From Myxococcus xanthus (GTDB lineage Bacteria; Myxococcota; Myxococcia; Myxococcales; Myxococcaceae), in assembly GCF_900106535.1 (NCBI RefSeq), contig NZ_FNOH01000014.1, forward strand, positions 186,001 through 250,000: a stretch of 64,000 nucleotides of DNA, in the 5' to 3' direction. How positions within the stretch are numbered: the stretch's first letter is position 1; each line of letters starts with the position of its first letter. A program made the position numbers and the translations under genes. Shown here piece after piece: positions 30,629 through 39,496 of this stretch. The notes below the pieces were generated by a model that saw nothing but the letters and a program-made list of their open reading frames with translations, did no database searches and was not told the DNA's origin.

Positions 30629-31510
30629 ATGATGTCCACCCGCTCCTACATCCTTCCGCGCGCCTGCCGCGCGGGCTTCCTCGCCGCGGCGGCGCTGGTG
30701 CTGGCCGTCGCGGTGCCAGCCTTCGCCATGCCAGGTGCCGGGAAGACGCCCCGGGCCATCCTGGAGGCACAGCAGGACCTGCCGCCCCCCATCCAGGGTG
30801 TGGACGTGCAGGAGCATCTGGGGGAGCTGGTGCCCATGGACACCCGCTTCCTCGACGCCTCCGGGCGCGAGGTGCGCCTGGGCGACGTGGTGCCGAAGGC
30901 GCGGCCCACCCTGCTGACGCTCGTCTATTACAACTGTCCCATGCTCTGTAACCTGGTGCTCAACGCCCAGGTGCAGTCCATGAAGGAGCTCGGGCTCGAG
31001 CTGGGCAAGGACTACGAAGCCGTTACCGTCAGCATCGACCCTGACGACACGCCCGCCCAGAGCATGGAGCGGCGGCGACGGCACCTGCAGTCCATGGGCA
31101 AGCCGGAGACGGCCCCCTGGCACTTCCTGACCGGCACGGACGCGGAAATCCGCCGGCTCGCCGACGCCCTGGGCTTCAAGTACACCTACGACGAGAGCAC
31201 GAAGCAGTACGCCCACGCAGCCGTGGTGCACGTGCTCACGCCGGAAGGCAGCATCTCCCGGTATCTCTACGGGACGACGTTTCCCCCCTCGGACATGAAG
31301 CTGGCGTTGCTGGAGGCGGCCAATGGCCGCGTGGGTACCAGCTTCGATCAGATCATCCTGTCCTGCTTCAAGTATGACACCGCCAGTCGGCGGTATGGCT
31401 TCTACATCTTCGGGTTCATCCGCCTGGGCGGCATAGCCGTGTTCTGCGCCCTGGCGACGATGCTGATCTACTTCTGGAGGCGCGAGCTGAAGAAAGGCGC
31501 GGCGGCATGA
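30629..31510 (+). CDS. Sco1/SenC-type copper chaperone
   Basis: It delivers copper to the CuA site of cytochrome oxidase subunit II. The 293-residue protein has a signal-like hydrophobic N-terminus, a thioredoxin fold with the copper-binding CPMLC near residue 108 and the partner His in AAVVHV near residue 200. A C-terminal membrane segment (about 260-285) is followed by basic residues. The extra C-terminal anchor is less usual than the N-terminal anchor of Sco proteins. It overlaps coxB by 4 bases, consistent with a role in assembling the neighbouring oxidase. Confidence 0.9.
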   Translation: MMSTRSYILPRACRAGFLAAAALVLAVAVPAFAMPGAGKTPRAILEAQQDLPPPIQGVDVQEHLGELVPMDTRFLDASGREVRLGDVVPKARPTLLTLVYYNCPMLCNLVLNAQVQSMKELGLELGKDYEAVTVSIDPDDTPAQSMERRRRHLQSMGKPETAPWHFLTGTDAEIRRLADALGFKYTYDESTKQYAHAAVVHVLTPEGSISRYLYGTTFPPSDMKLALLEAANGRVGTSFDQIILSCFKYDTASRRYGFYIFGFIRLGGIAVFCALATMLIYFWRRELKKGAAA

Positions 31511-32553
31511 GCGAGCTTCTCAACAATATCCTGTTCCTCCCGGAGGCCGCGTCCACGTTCGCGGAACGCATCGACTCGCTGCATCACTTCGTCGTGGGTA
31601 CGACGATGGTGATGTCGACGGCGGTCGGTCTGGCGGCCCTGTTCTTCTTCTTCCGTTACCGCCGCCGCCTCCCGGCGCAGGCGACGGAGTACATCGTCCC
31701 CACCCTGAAGACGGAGTTCCTCTTCGTCTCCGTTCCCCTCGTGTTCTTCCTGGCCTGGTTCGGTATCGGGTTCCGGGACTTCACGTGGGTCACCACGCCG
31801 CCCAAGGACTCGATGGATGTCTACGTCATGGGCAAGCAGTGGATGTGGAAGTTCTCCTACCCGGAGGGCCCCAACGGGGTGAACGTGCTGCACGTACCGG
31901 TAAACCGTCCGGTGCGTCTGCTCATCACCTCGCGTGACGTGCTGCACTCCTTCTACGTGCCGGCCTTCCGCATCAAGATGGATGCGCTCCCGGGCCGCTA
32001 CACGCAGATCTGGTTCGAGGCGACCAAGCCGGGCACGTACCAGGTGCTGTGCACCGAGTACTGCGGCCTGTCGCACTCGAAGATGCTGGCCGAGGTCGTC
32101 GTGCTCCCGCAGGAGGAGTACGAGAACTGGATCCAGGAGCAGCGCCGCGGCCGTCTGCAGGACCGTCAGGACGCGCTGGCGGACAACTCCCTGGTGCCGC
32201 CGGTGGCGCGCATGGTGGAGCAGGGCCAGGTGCTCGCGGGCACCCAGGGCTGCCTCAAGTGCCACTCGGTGGACGGCTCGCAGCACATCGGCCCGACCTT
32301 CCTGGGCATGTACGACCGCGTGGAGAAGCTCGATGACGGGCAGACCATCCGCGTGGACGAGGCCTATATCACCCAGTCGATGATGGACCCGGGCGCCCAC
32401 CTGGTGGCGGGCTACCAGAACGTGATGCCGACCTACCAGGGCAAGCTGCAGGGCCCGGAGACGGCCGCCATCGTCGAGTACATCAAGTCGCTTCGCACTC
32501 CGAACGTCCGTGAGGGCGCCTCCGAGGGACCCGCCTATGACGCCATCCAGTAG
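31507..32553 (+). CDS. coxB: Cytochrome c oxidase subunit II with fused cytochrome c
   Basis: Subunit II accepts electrons from cytochrome c at its CuA centre. The 348-residue protein has two membrane segments (about 30-50 and 72-92), a cupredoxin domain with HSF near 155 and the CuA motif CTEYCGLSHSKM near 180, then a C-terminal cytochrome c domain with CLKCH near residue 253 and a Met ligand candidate near 300. The fusion makes this a caa3-type oxidase. The gene overlaps coxA by 17 bases. Confidence 0.94.
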   Translation: MSELLNNILFLPEAASTFAERIDSLHHFVVGTTMVMSTAVGLAALFFFFRYRRRLPAQATEYIVPTLKTEFLFVSVPLVFFLAWFGIGFRDFTWVTTPPKDSMDVYVMGKQWMWKFSYPEGPNGVNVLHVPVNRPVRLLITSRDVLHSFYVPAFRIKMDALPGRYTQIWFEATKPGTYQVLCTEYCGLSHSKMLAEVVVLPQEEYENWIQEQRRGRLQDRQDALADNSLVPPVARMVEQGQVLAGTQGCLKCHSVDGSQHIGPTFLGMYDRVEKLDDGQTIRVDEAYITQSMMDPGAHLVAGYQNVMPTYQGKLQGPETAAIVEYIKSLRTPNVREGASEGPAYDAIQ

Positions 32554-34207
32554 CATTGCAGCCCCGGGCGCCACCCCCGCGCCCGAGGAGCATCACGACC
32601 ACCACCCGAACTACCTGGTTGACGGCACCACCATCAAATCGTGGCTGCTGACGGTTGACCACAAGCGTATCGGGCTCATGTTCCTGTTCTGGGTCCTGCT
32701 GTTCTTCCTCGTGGGCGGCATCTTCGCGCTGCTCATCCGGGTGGAGCTGCTGACGCCGGGCCCGACCATCATGGACGCGATGACGTACAACCGTACGTTC
32801 ACGCTCCATGGCCTGGTCATGATCTTCCTGTTCATGATTCCGGCCATCCCCGCCGTCTTCGGCAACTTCATGTTGCCGCTGATGCTGGGTGCCAAGGACG
32901 TGGCCTTCCCCCGGCTGAACCTGCTGTCGCTCTACATCTACCTGGCCGGCGCGGTGCTCGCGCTGTGGGGCATGCTCAACGGCGGCCTGGACACGGGCTG
33001 GACGTTCTACACCCCGTACAGCGCGCACACGACGACCACGGTGGCGCCGGTGCTGTTCGGTGCGTTCATCATCGGGTTCAGCTCCATCGTCACGGGCATC
33101 AACTTCATCGTGACGTGCCACACGATGCGCGCACCGGGCATCACCTGGTTCAAGATGCCGCTGTTCGTGTGGGCCATCTACGCCACCAGCTGCATCCAGG
33201 TGCTGGCCACGCCGGTCATCGGCCTGCTGCTGGTCCTGGTGACGGTGGAGAACCTGTTCGGGTTCGGCATGTTCGACCCGGCGCGCGGCGGTGACCCGGT
33301 GCTCTTCCAGCACCTGTTCTGGTTCTACAGCCACCCGGCCGTGTACATCATGGTGCTGCCGTCCTTCGGCGTGATGAGCGAGGTCGTCGCGACCTACAGC
33401 CGCAAGAACATCTTCGGCTACCGCGCGGTGGCGTACTCCAGCCTGGGCATCGCCTTCGTGGGTTTCTTCGCGTGGGGCCACCACATGTTCGTGTCTGGCC
33501 AGTCCACCTTCGCGGGCGGCCTGTTCGGCGTGCTGACCATGATTGTGGGCGTGTTCACCGCCATCAAGGTCTTCAACTGGGTGGGCACCGTCTACAAGGG
33601 CGCGGTCGAGTTCAAGACGCCCTTCGCCTACTTCTGCGGCTTCCTGTTCTTCACCGTGTTCGGTGGCATGACAGGCATCGCGCTGGGCACGGTGTCGCTG
33701 GACGTCGCCTGGCACGACACCTACTTCGTGGTGGCGCACTTCCACTTCATCATGGTGGGCGCGACCATCATGGCCTTCCTGGCCGCCCTCCACTACTGGT
33801 TCCCGAAGATGTTCGGGCGCACGTACCACGAGGGTTGGGGTCTGGTGGCCGCGGCGCTCATCATCCTGGGCTTCAACGCCACGTTCATTCCCCAGTTCCT
33901 GCTGGGCAACAACGGCATGCCGCGGCGCTACTACGAGTACCCGGAGCGCTTCCAGGCGCTGAACGTGGCCTCCACGGCCGGCGCGACGCTGCTGGCGTTC
34001 GGGTTCATCATCATCGCCATGTACCTGACGTACGCCCTGATCTACGGCAAGGCGTCCGGCAAGAACCCGTGGCGCAGCAAGGGCTACGAGTGGCTGTCCG
34101 AGTCTCCGCCGCCGACCCACAACTTCGTGGGGCCGCAGCCGGAGTTCCCGGAAGAGCCCCACTTCTACGTGGACCCCAAGAAGGCCGAGGTGCCCGATGC
34201 AGTCTAG
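32537..34207 (+). CDS. coxA: Cytochrome c oxidase subunit I, A2-type
   Basis: This 556-residue catalytic subunit reduces oxygen at the heme a3-CuB centre and pumps protons. About twelve membrane segments are visible. CuB and heme ligands lie in YSHPAVYI (near 270), WGHHMF (near 315) and VAHFHFIMVG (near 400). The family's usual Glu in GHPEVY is replaced: the sequence reads YSHPAVY, the YS signature of A2-type heme-copper oxidases. I chose ATG 32537; the N-terminus is a polar His-rich extension. It overlaps coxB and coxC. Confidence 0.94.
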   Translation: MTPSSSIAAPGATPAPEEHHDHHPNYLVDGTTIKSWLLTVDHKRIGLMFLFWVLLFFLVGGIFALLIRVELLTPGPTIMDAMTYNRTFTLHGLVMIFLFMIPAIPAVFGNFMLPLMLGAKDVAFPRLNLLSLYIYLAGAVLALWGMLNGGLDTGWTFYTPYSAHTTTTVAPVLFGAFIIGFSSIVTGINFIVTCHTMRAPGITWFKMPLFVWAIYATSCIQVLATPVIGLLLVLVTVENLFGFGMFDPARGGDPVLFQHLFWFYSHPAVYIMVLPSFGVMSEVVATYSRKNIFGYRAVAYSSLGIAFVGFFAWGHHMFVSGQSTFAGGLFGVLTMIVGVFTAIKVFNWVGTVYKGAVEFKTPFAYFCGFLFFTVFGGMTGIALGTVSLDVAWHDTYFVVAHFHFIMVGATIMAFLAALHYWFPKMFGRTYHEGWGLVAAALIILGFNATFIPQFLLGNNGMPRRYYEYPERFQALNVASTAGATLLAFGFIIIAMYLTYALIYGKASGKNPWRSKGYEWLSESPPPTHNFVGPQPEFPEEPHFYVDPKKAEVPDAV

Positions 34208-34865
34208 TTCTCACGCCGCCGGGGGCGCCGCCCTGCCCGTCCCCCGGCTCGCCGGCCACTTCGCCTCGCTCGAGGTGCAGAACCACGCCGCGCGACTGGG
34301 CATGTGGCTGTTCCTGGCGACGGAAATCCTGCTCTTCGCCGGCCTCTTCATCTGCTACGGCGTCTACCGCTTCCTCTTCCCGGAGGCGTGGGCCGCCGCC
34401 AGCCGCAGCCTGGACCTGACGCTGGGCACCGTTAATACGGTGGTGCTCATCACCTCCTCGCTCACCGCGGCGCTCGCGGTGCACTACGCGAAGGAGGGGA
34501 AGAACAAGATGGTCGCGGTGCAGATTGGCCTCACGCTGGTGATGGCCGTCGGCTTCCTCGTCATCAAGTACTTCGAGTATCACCACAAGTTCGAGATTGG
34601 CACGCTGCCGGGCCGCTTCTACTCGTACGAGGGCATCCAGCTTCCGGGCGTGCCCCTGTACTTTACGGTCTACTTCTGCGCGACGGCCCTGCACGGCATC
34701 CACGTCGTCATCGGCATGATCGTGCTGGCCTTCTCCATGGTCCGCGCGCTGAAGAAGGCTGACTTCGGGCCGAACAACTACACGATGGTCGAGCTGGGCA
34801 GCATGTACTGGCACCTCGTCGACCTGGTGTGGATCTTCCTCTTCCCGATGCTGTACCTCGTTTGA
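34197..34865 (+). CDS. coxC: Cytochrome c oxidase subunit III
   Basis: Subunit III stabilises the oxidase core. The 222-residue protein has about five membrane segments starting with ARLGMWLFLATEILLF, and ends in the WHLVDLVWIFLFPMLY signature of CoxC. It begins inside the last 11 bases of coxA, so translation is probably coupled. It is followed by coxD after 14 bases. Confidence 0.94.
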   Translation: MQSSSHAAGGAALPVPRLAGHFASLEVQNHAARLGMWLFLATEILLFAGLFICYGVYRFLFPEAWAAASRSLDLTLGTVNTVVLITSSLTAALAVHYAKEGKNKMVAVQIGLTLVMAVGFLVIKYFEYHHKFEIGTLPGRFYSYEGIQLPGVPLYFTVYFCATALHGIHVVIGMIVLAFSMVRALKKADFGPNNYTMVELGSMYWHLVDLVWIFLFPMLYLV

Positions 34866-34879
34866 AGGGTTCCTCCACC

Positions 34880-35335
34880 ATGGGCATTGCCAACGAATCC
34901 CGGCAAGAAGAACAGAACATGCGCGAGGAGCACCACGGAGCGGGCCGTTACTGGCTCATCTGGGGTCTGCTGCTGGTGCTGACGGTTGTCACGGTCGTCA
35001 CCGGCCGTATCCACATCCCCACCTGGGGCCTGGTGCTGGCGCTCGTCATCGCCTCCACCAAGGGCACGCTGGTGCTGCTCTACTTCATGCACCTGGCTGA
35101 CCACCGCGGCGCCAACCGGCTGGTGTTCGCCGTCTCCATCATCTTCGTGGTGTTGTTGCTCGCCATTCCGCTGGTGGACCTGGGCACCCGCTTCCGCGGC
35201 GCCACGCCTCCGGGTTCGACGTACAGCGACCTGCAGGCGATCGACATCGGCGCGGATGCCGAGGAAGGCCGCTACGGCGGCGCCATCCGCAAGCAAGGGA
35301 AGACGGGCGAGGAGTCCGGCGCTCCCAAGCAGTAG
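34880..35335 (+). CDS. coxD: Cytochrome c oxidase subunit IV-like protein
   Basis: This small subunit of 151 residues has three membrane segments at about 20-40, 45-68 and 75-97, matching the prokaryotic subunit IV (CyoD/CtaF-like) family, and an unusual polar C-terminal tail of about 50 residues. A start at 34919 would remove 13 residues and is possible. It is the last gene of the operon and is followed by a strong terminator. Confidence 0.85.
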   Translation: MGIANESRQEEQNMREEHHGAGRYWLIWGLLLVLTVVTVVTGRIHIPTWGLVLALVIASTKGTLVLLYFMHLADHRGANRLVFAVSIIFVVLLLAIPLVDLGTRFRGATPPGSTYSDLQAIDIGADAEEGRYGGAIRKQGKTGEESGAPKQ

Positions 35336-35371
35336 GGCGGTCGGGGCGGCCACCGCCCCACACCACCCACA

Positions 35372-35410
35372 CGCGGCGCCGAGGGACATCCCCGGCGCCG
35401 CGTTGCTTTT
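35372..35410 (+). terminator. Intrinsic terminator of the act/cox operon
   Basis: A 10-bp perfect GC stem (35372-35381 with 35393-35402) with an 11-base loop is followed by TTGCTTTT. It lies 36 bases after the coxD stop and just before the convergent DUF481 gene end, so it may work in both directions. Confidence 0.88.
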
Positions 35411-35415
35411 GCGGG

Positions 35416-36408
35416 CTACAGCAACACTTCGAAGTTCAGCGCCAGCGCGGTGTCCGTGGACACCTTGCCCGGAGGCGGCGCGCTGTCGTGCTTCACCAGG
35501 AAGCTGGTGCCCAGCGACAGCTGCTTGGTGAGCCCCACGGACAGCTGCGTCTGGCTGTTGAAGAGCATGCGCGAGTCGCCGATGACGCTCACCAGCACCT
35601 CCACGTCCTCCTTGAAGGTGACGTTCTGCGCCAGGCCGTAGCGGAACACGGCGCCGAAGCGAGGGCCACCCAGGTCGACGTCCGGCAGGTTCATCCGCGT
35701 GGGGTAGTACTGGAAGCGCGTCTCGTTGGCGTAGCGGAAGGCGGCGTCCGTGCGGAGGTAGGACTCGCGGCCCTTCTCCTTCTTCTCGTCCCACCACAGC
35801 ACGCCCAGACCGCCTTCGCCGAAGGTGCGCGACTCCACGCTCTTCACGTGGTCCGTCTCCGCGCCCCCCAGCAGGTAGCCGCTGATGACGTCGGTGAAGC
35901 GCCGGTCGCCGCGCAGCTCCAGGCCCGCGTTGAACGCCACCACCTGGGACACAGCCTCCTCGCCCGTCACCTCGGGCGGACGGCTGCGGCCATAGGAGCC
36001 GTAGGACTTGATGGCGTAAATCCAGTGGTCCGTCGTGCGCTGGGCGCTGGCCAGGCCACTCACCGTCAGGGTGGAGGCGTTACCCGTCAGCGAGATGAGG
36101 CCCAGGCCGACGGTGACGTCCCACTCCCCCTGCTTCTTGTCGGTGGCGGGAGCGGCCGCGGCCGCGGCGGCCGGGGGCGGAACGGTGGCGGCGGCGGCGC
36201 GCTCGGCGGCCTCGGCGGCACGGGCGCTGGCCTCGGCGGCGCGCTCAGCCGCGATGGCGGCGCGCTCGGCGGCGATGGCGGCGCGCTCCTCCACGCTGAG
36301 GGGCGCGGCGGGCGCGGTCTCCGCGGCGGGAGCCGGCGGCGTGGAAGAAGTGGGCGCAGGCGTCTGGGCCTGCAGGGACGTAGCAATCAAGAAGGCAGCG
36401 GAAAGCAT
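35416..36408 (-). CDS. Outer-membrane beta-barrel protein, DUF481 type, with Ala-rich heptad linker
   Basis: The product has 330 residues. A signal peptide (about 1-14, SLQAQ) is followed by a Pro/Ala stretch and then a helical segment at about 43-72 built from repeating AAIAAER-like heptads, likely a coiled coil. The last 230 residues alternate polar and aromatic strands ending in a C-terminal FEVLL, as in outer-membrane barrels of the DUF481 (YdiY-like) family. GGAG lies 5 bases from the ATG, and an in-frame stop lies just upstream, fixing the start. The function is unknown. It is divergent from the gene at 36621. Confidence 0.82.
   Translation of the reverse strand: MLSAAFLIATSLQAQTPAPTSSTPPAPAAETAPAAPLSVEERAAIAAERAAIAAERAAEASARAAEAAERAAAATVPPPAAAAAAAPATDKKQGEWDVTVGLGLISLTGNASTLTVSGLASAQRTTDHWIYAIKSYGSYGRSRPPEVTGEEAVSQVVAFNAGLELRGDRRFTDVISGYLLGGAETDHVKSVESRTFGEGGLGVLWWDEKKEKGRESYLRTDAAFRYANETRFQYYPTRMNLPDVDLGGPRFGAVFRYGLAQNVTFKEDVEVLVSVIGDSRMLFNSQTQLSVGLTKQLSLGTSFLVKHDSAPPPGKVSTDTALALNFEVLL
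36193..36282 (-). repeat. Heptad repeat in the DUF481 gene
   Basis: About four in-frame 21-base units encode Ala/Glu/Arg heptads; two are nearly exact copies (AAIAAER twice). A slippage-prone, helix-forming linker between the secretion signal and the barrel is likely. Confidence 0.65.
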
Positions 36409-36620
36409 CGGGTCTCCAGGTCAACGACGCCGGCAAAAAGCCTGAGTCCGGGTGTGGAAGTCCTGTGTTCCCCCCCGATGCCGACGCAGCTCCCTTCCTG
36501 CTTCAAAGGCCCGCCGCGCTTCAATGGCTTAATGCTCGAATTCGGACACGCCCCACCACCGCCGCACCGGGTGGGTCCGTTCCCACCGCCTTCCAGACAG
36601 CTGTTGAAAGAAAAAGGCCC

Positions 36621-37298
36621 ATGCCCCTGCCCCTGCGCCCCGCTCCGCTCCTGCTGCTCTGCGCCCTGCTCGTCCCCGCCGCGGCCTCCGCCCAGCGCGT
36701 CACCGTCCCGGTGGACGTGGGGGTGGGGCCCGCGGCCTTCGCCTTCTTCGGCCCCGTGTTCGACGACCAGCCCATCCACACCGGGCTGAAGCTCTCCGTG
36801 GAGGCGGTGCTGGACAAGGAGTGGATGAAGAAGAACCAGCGTCGCGTGCCCCCGCGCTACCGCAAGTACGCCAAGAGCCTGGATGAGGTCCGCATCTCCC
36901 CGTCCATCCTCATCCCGGACGCGCTCATCATCTCCCCCAAGCTGCGCAATACCGGCATGTACGGCGCCACCTGGAAGCCGCTGTCGCTGGGGGTGCCGCT
37001 GACGTCCAGCCCGGCACGGCTGTCGCTCGGCGCGGGGCTGCTGCTGACGTACGTCTACATGCACTCGGACACGCTGCCCAACACGCACTTCCTGCGGCCC
37101 GGCGCGGAGGTGGGCATCGACCTGGAGCTCCAGCTCTCCAAGAGCTTCCTGCTAGGCGTGGGCTGGGAGTCCGCGTTCTACGTCCCGCAGGAGTTGGGAG
37201 GCCTGGGCCTGCCCGAGCGCCTGCGCGATGGCATCTTCCACGTGGGACAGGCCTACCTTCAGCTCCACTTCCGGTTCCCCTACACCGTGCGCTTGTGA
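36621..37298 (+). CDS. Putative secreted outer-membrane protein
   Basis: The 225-residue protein has a clear signal peptide ending in AAASAQ. The mature part alternates short strands with a Gly-rich start (VDVGVGPAAFAFFGPVF) and ends in a strand with an aromatic (HFRFPYTVRL), which suggests a small outer-membrane barrel. I chose the ATG at 36621 because it begins a typical signal peptide. Function not recognised. Confidence 0.75.
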   Translation: MPLPLRPAPLLLLCALLVPAAASAQRVTVPVDVGVGPAAFAFFGPVFDDQPIHTGLKLSVEAVLDKEWMKKNQRRVPPRYRKYAKSLDEVRISPSILIPDALIISPKLRNTGMYGATWKPLSLGVPLTSSPARLSLGAGLLLTYVYMHSDTLPNTHFLRPGAEVGIDLELQLSKSFLLGVGWESAFYVPQELGGLGLPERLRDGIFHVGQAYLQLHFRFPYTVRL

Positions 37299-37374
37299 GG
37301 CGGAAGGCAGGCAGGCCTCACGGGCCCTCCAGGGCTGCTGCGAAGCGTCGCGCGCGCGACTACCCTGCCCCGCC

Positions 37375-38331
37375 ATGCATCTGGTCGTCGCCAACGAAGC
37401 ACAGAAGGCCGAGAGAGACCGCCACACCTATACCGCCTGGGGGTCGCCGCTCACCGTCGAGCAGTTCCTCGAGCGGGAACAGCGGCTGCGCGCCCATCCC
37501 TGGAGCCGGGACACCATGCGCACCTGGCTGCTGTGCGATGACGCCGGCCGCGTGCTCACCTCGTGCGAGACGTTCCGCACGCCCAGCTACCTGCGCGGCC
37601 CCGACTGTCAGACGACGCGCGGCGACAGCTTCGTCATCGCCAGCGTCTACACCGAGCCGGCCCTGCGCGGACACGGCCATGCCACGCGGCTGATGGACCA
37701 GGTGGCCGCGGAGCTGGAGCGCACGGAGCCGGACGCCCAGGCCGCCGTGCTCTACTCCGACGTGGGCGCCCGCATCTACCGGCGCTCCGGCTACCTGGAG
37801 GTCCCCGCCTGGGACTGGCACCTGCCGGTGGGCAATGGGCCCTTGATTCGCAAGGTGGACGCGCTGCTGGAAGACGCGGACGTGCCCTCGGCGCTCGAGC
37901 GGATGCGGCGGCCGGAGGTGCCCTTCTACCTGTGGCCGGGCGCCTCACAGGTGGACTGGCACCTGGAGCGCGAGCGCATCTACGCGGAGCTGCTGCGCCG
38001 CCCCCGGCCCCGGGCCTGCGGCGCGGTGGTGGGCGCGTCCACTGCGCTGTGGGCGATGATGGCCCGCCAGGGAGAGCTGGTGGTGCTGATGCTGGACGCG
38101 CGCTCCGAGGACGACGCCGCCGCGCTGCTGGAGGCCGCGGGGGCCCAGGCCCACAAGGCCGGACTGTCCAAGGTGGTGCTGTGGGAGGAGCCGGGCACCA
38201 TGCCGTGGGTGGCCCGGCTTCCCGAAGCCAGCCGCGAGGCCCGGGATGGCTCGCTGCCCATGGTGCGGCCCCTGCGCGAGGGCCTGCCCACCGCCGCGGA
38301 CATCCCCTTCGCTCGCGCGCTGTGGGCGTGA
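37375..38331 (+). CDS. GNAT-family acetyltransferase, LYC1-like
   Basis: This 318-residue protein has a GNAT acetyl-CoA fold in its first half: a long N-terminal region with SPLTVEQFLEREQRL, and the acetyl-CoA loop VYTEPALRGHGHATRLM near residue 95. The layout resembles the LYC1 lysine N-acetyltransferase family described in fungi. The second half (about 190-318) is a separate mixed domain. The substrate is unknown. The downstream zinc-ribbon gene follows after 21 bases. Confidence 0.8.
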   Translation: MHLVVANEAQKAERDRHTYTAWGSPLTVEQFLEREQRLRAHPWSRDTMRTWLLCDDAGRVLTSCETFRTPSYLRGPDCQTTRGDSFVIASVYTEPALRGHGHATRLMDQVAAELERTEPDAQAAVLYSDVGARIYRRSGYLEVPAWDWHLPVGNGPLIRKVDALLEDADVPSALERMRRPEVPFYLWPGASQVDWHLERERIYAELLRRPRPRACGAVVGASTALWAMMARQGELVVLMLDARSEDDAAALLEAAGAQAHKAGLSKVVLWEEPGTMPWVARLPEASREARDGSLPMVRPLREGLPTAADIPFARALWA

Positions 38332-38352
38332 GCGTGCGGCTAGGATGCGCGC

Positions 38353-38826
38353 ATGGCCCGCAGAACCCGCATCATCGAGGGCACGTGGAACTGCACCTCG
38401 TGTGACACGAAGTCGATTCGCGCCCGGCACAAGCGCTGCCCCCAGTGCAACAACCCGCGCGAGCTGACGGGCAAGGAGTCGGAGTTCGACTTCGGCGGCG
38501 TGGACGCGACCAGCGGGAAGTCGCTGCGCGAGGGCGTCACCGACGCGGCGGCGTTGGCGCTGGCCAAGGCGGGAGAGGACTGGTTCTGCGCCTTCTGCGG
38601 CGCGGCCACGCGGGGGGACACGACGCGCTGCAAGCACTGCGGCGCCGAGCGCACCGACGACGCGAAGGCGGCTCCACGCCAGGCGTTCGACGAGCCCCCA
38701 CCACCCCCCCCCGCCGCAGTCACGTCCCGCGAAGCGCAAGGCACCGATGCTCCTGGCGCTAGGCTCGCTGTTCCTCTGCTGCCTCGGCTCCAGTGTCTTC
38801 GGCCTGTGGGCAGGCAAGGCGCATGA
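38353..38826 (+). CDS. Zinc-ribbon protein, probably the N-terminal part of a frameshifted gene
   Basis: The frame encodes 157 residues. Two zinc ribbons are visible: CTSC with CPQC (about 14-34) and CAFC with CKHC (about 79-99). From about residue 116 the protein is a Pro run, then a sequence of low plausibility to the stop. At the C tract (38704-38712) the +1 frame gives PQSRPAKRKAP and then the membrane segment of the next gene. So the true product is probably a fusion of both frames: zinc ribbons, Pro linker, membrane anchor and extracytoplasmic domain. Either a one-base insertion in the C tract or a sequencing error would explain it. Confidence 0.7.
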   Translation: MARRTRIIEGTWNCTSCDTKSIRARHKRCPQCNNPRELTGKESEFDFGGVDATSGKSLREGVTDAAALALAKAGEDWFCAFCGAATRGDTTRCKHCGAERTDDAKAAPRQAFDEPPPPPPAAVTSREAQGTDAPGARLAVPLLPRLQCLRPVGRQGA

Positions 38827-39496
38827 GTTTCCCGGCGAGGTGACGGGCACGGCCTGGAAGCGCACCGTGATTCAAGAGCGCTTCACCCGGGTGACGAAGC
38901 GGGGCTGGCGCAACGAGTTGCGCTCCGTCACGGCCCGCATGCCCGTCAACGGCACCGGCGAGGTGGCGGGCGTGGCCGACATCCGCGCCTGCGTGTCCGT
39001 CCAGCGAGGCACCCGCCGCGTCCCCGACGGCACGGAGCGGGTGTGCCGGACGAAGTCGCGCAAGGTGGCCTGCGGCACGGAGGAGAAGTGCCGCCGCAAG
39101 GACATGGGCAACGGCTTCATGGAGGAGGTGTGCGAGGACGTGACGAAGTACTGCCGCGAGTCCTATGAGGACTGCCAGAACGAGACGCGCTACCGCCGGG
39201 AGCCCGTGTATGCGGACCAGTGCACCTACGACACCCATGAGTGGAAGCCGCTGACGCGCAGGGAGGCGTCCGGCACCGACGATGCGCCGCGCTGGCCCGA
39301 GCTGGCCGTGGGCGCCGCGGACCGGCTGCGCCGCGAGGAGACGTACACGGTGCGGCTGCGCTACGAGGATGACGGCGCCCATGAGCACGTGCTGGAGCCG
39401 GAGGACGAACGGACGTTCCTCGTCTGGAAGAAGGGCCAGGGCGCGCGCCTCACCGTGACGAACCTGGGCACGGTGGAGAAGGTCGTGCCCCGATGA
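38747..39496 (+). CDS. Membrane-anchored Cys-rich protein, probably the C-terminal part of the same gene
   Basis: This frame encodes 249 residues: an N-terminal membrane segment (about 1-22) and an outside domain rich in Cys (for example TKYCRESYEDCQNE, between 80 and 160) and charged residues. It could start at 38747, but no ribosome site precedes it and the frame continues upstream with a sensible PQSRPAKRKAP linker. It therefore looks like the second half of the zinc-ribbon gene. It ends in an ATGA overlap with the YkgJ-like gene. Function unknown. Confidence 0.7.
   Translation: MLLALGSLFLCCLGSSVFGLWAGKAHEFPGEVTGTAWKRTVIQERFTRVTKRGWRNELRSVTARMPVNGTGEVAGVADIRACVSVQRGTRRVPDGTERVCRTKSRKVACGTEEKCRRKDMGNGFMEEVCEDVTKYCRESYEDCQNETRYRREPVYADQCTYDTHEWKPLTRREASGTDDAPRWPELAVGAADRLRREETYTVRLRYEDDGAHEHVLEPEDERTFLVWKKGQGARLTVTNLGTVEKVVPR

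Noticed and set aside
36193-36282. CRISPR-like repeats
   Set aside because: The repeats are contiguous and in frame with a coiled-coil, without spacers.
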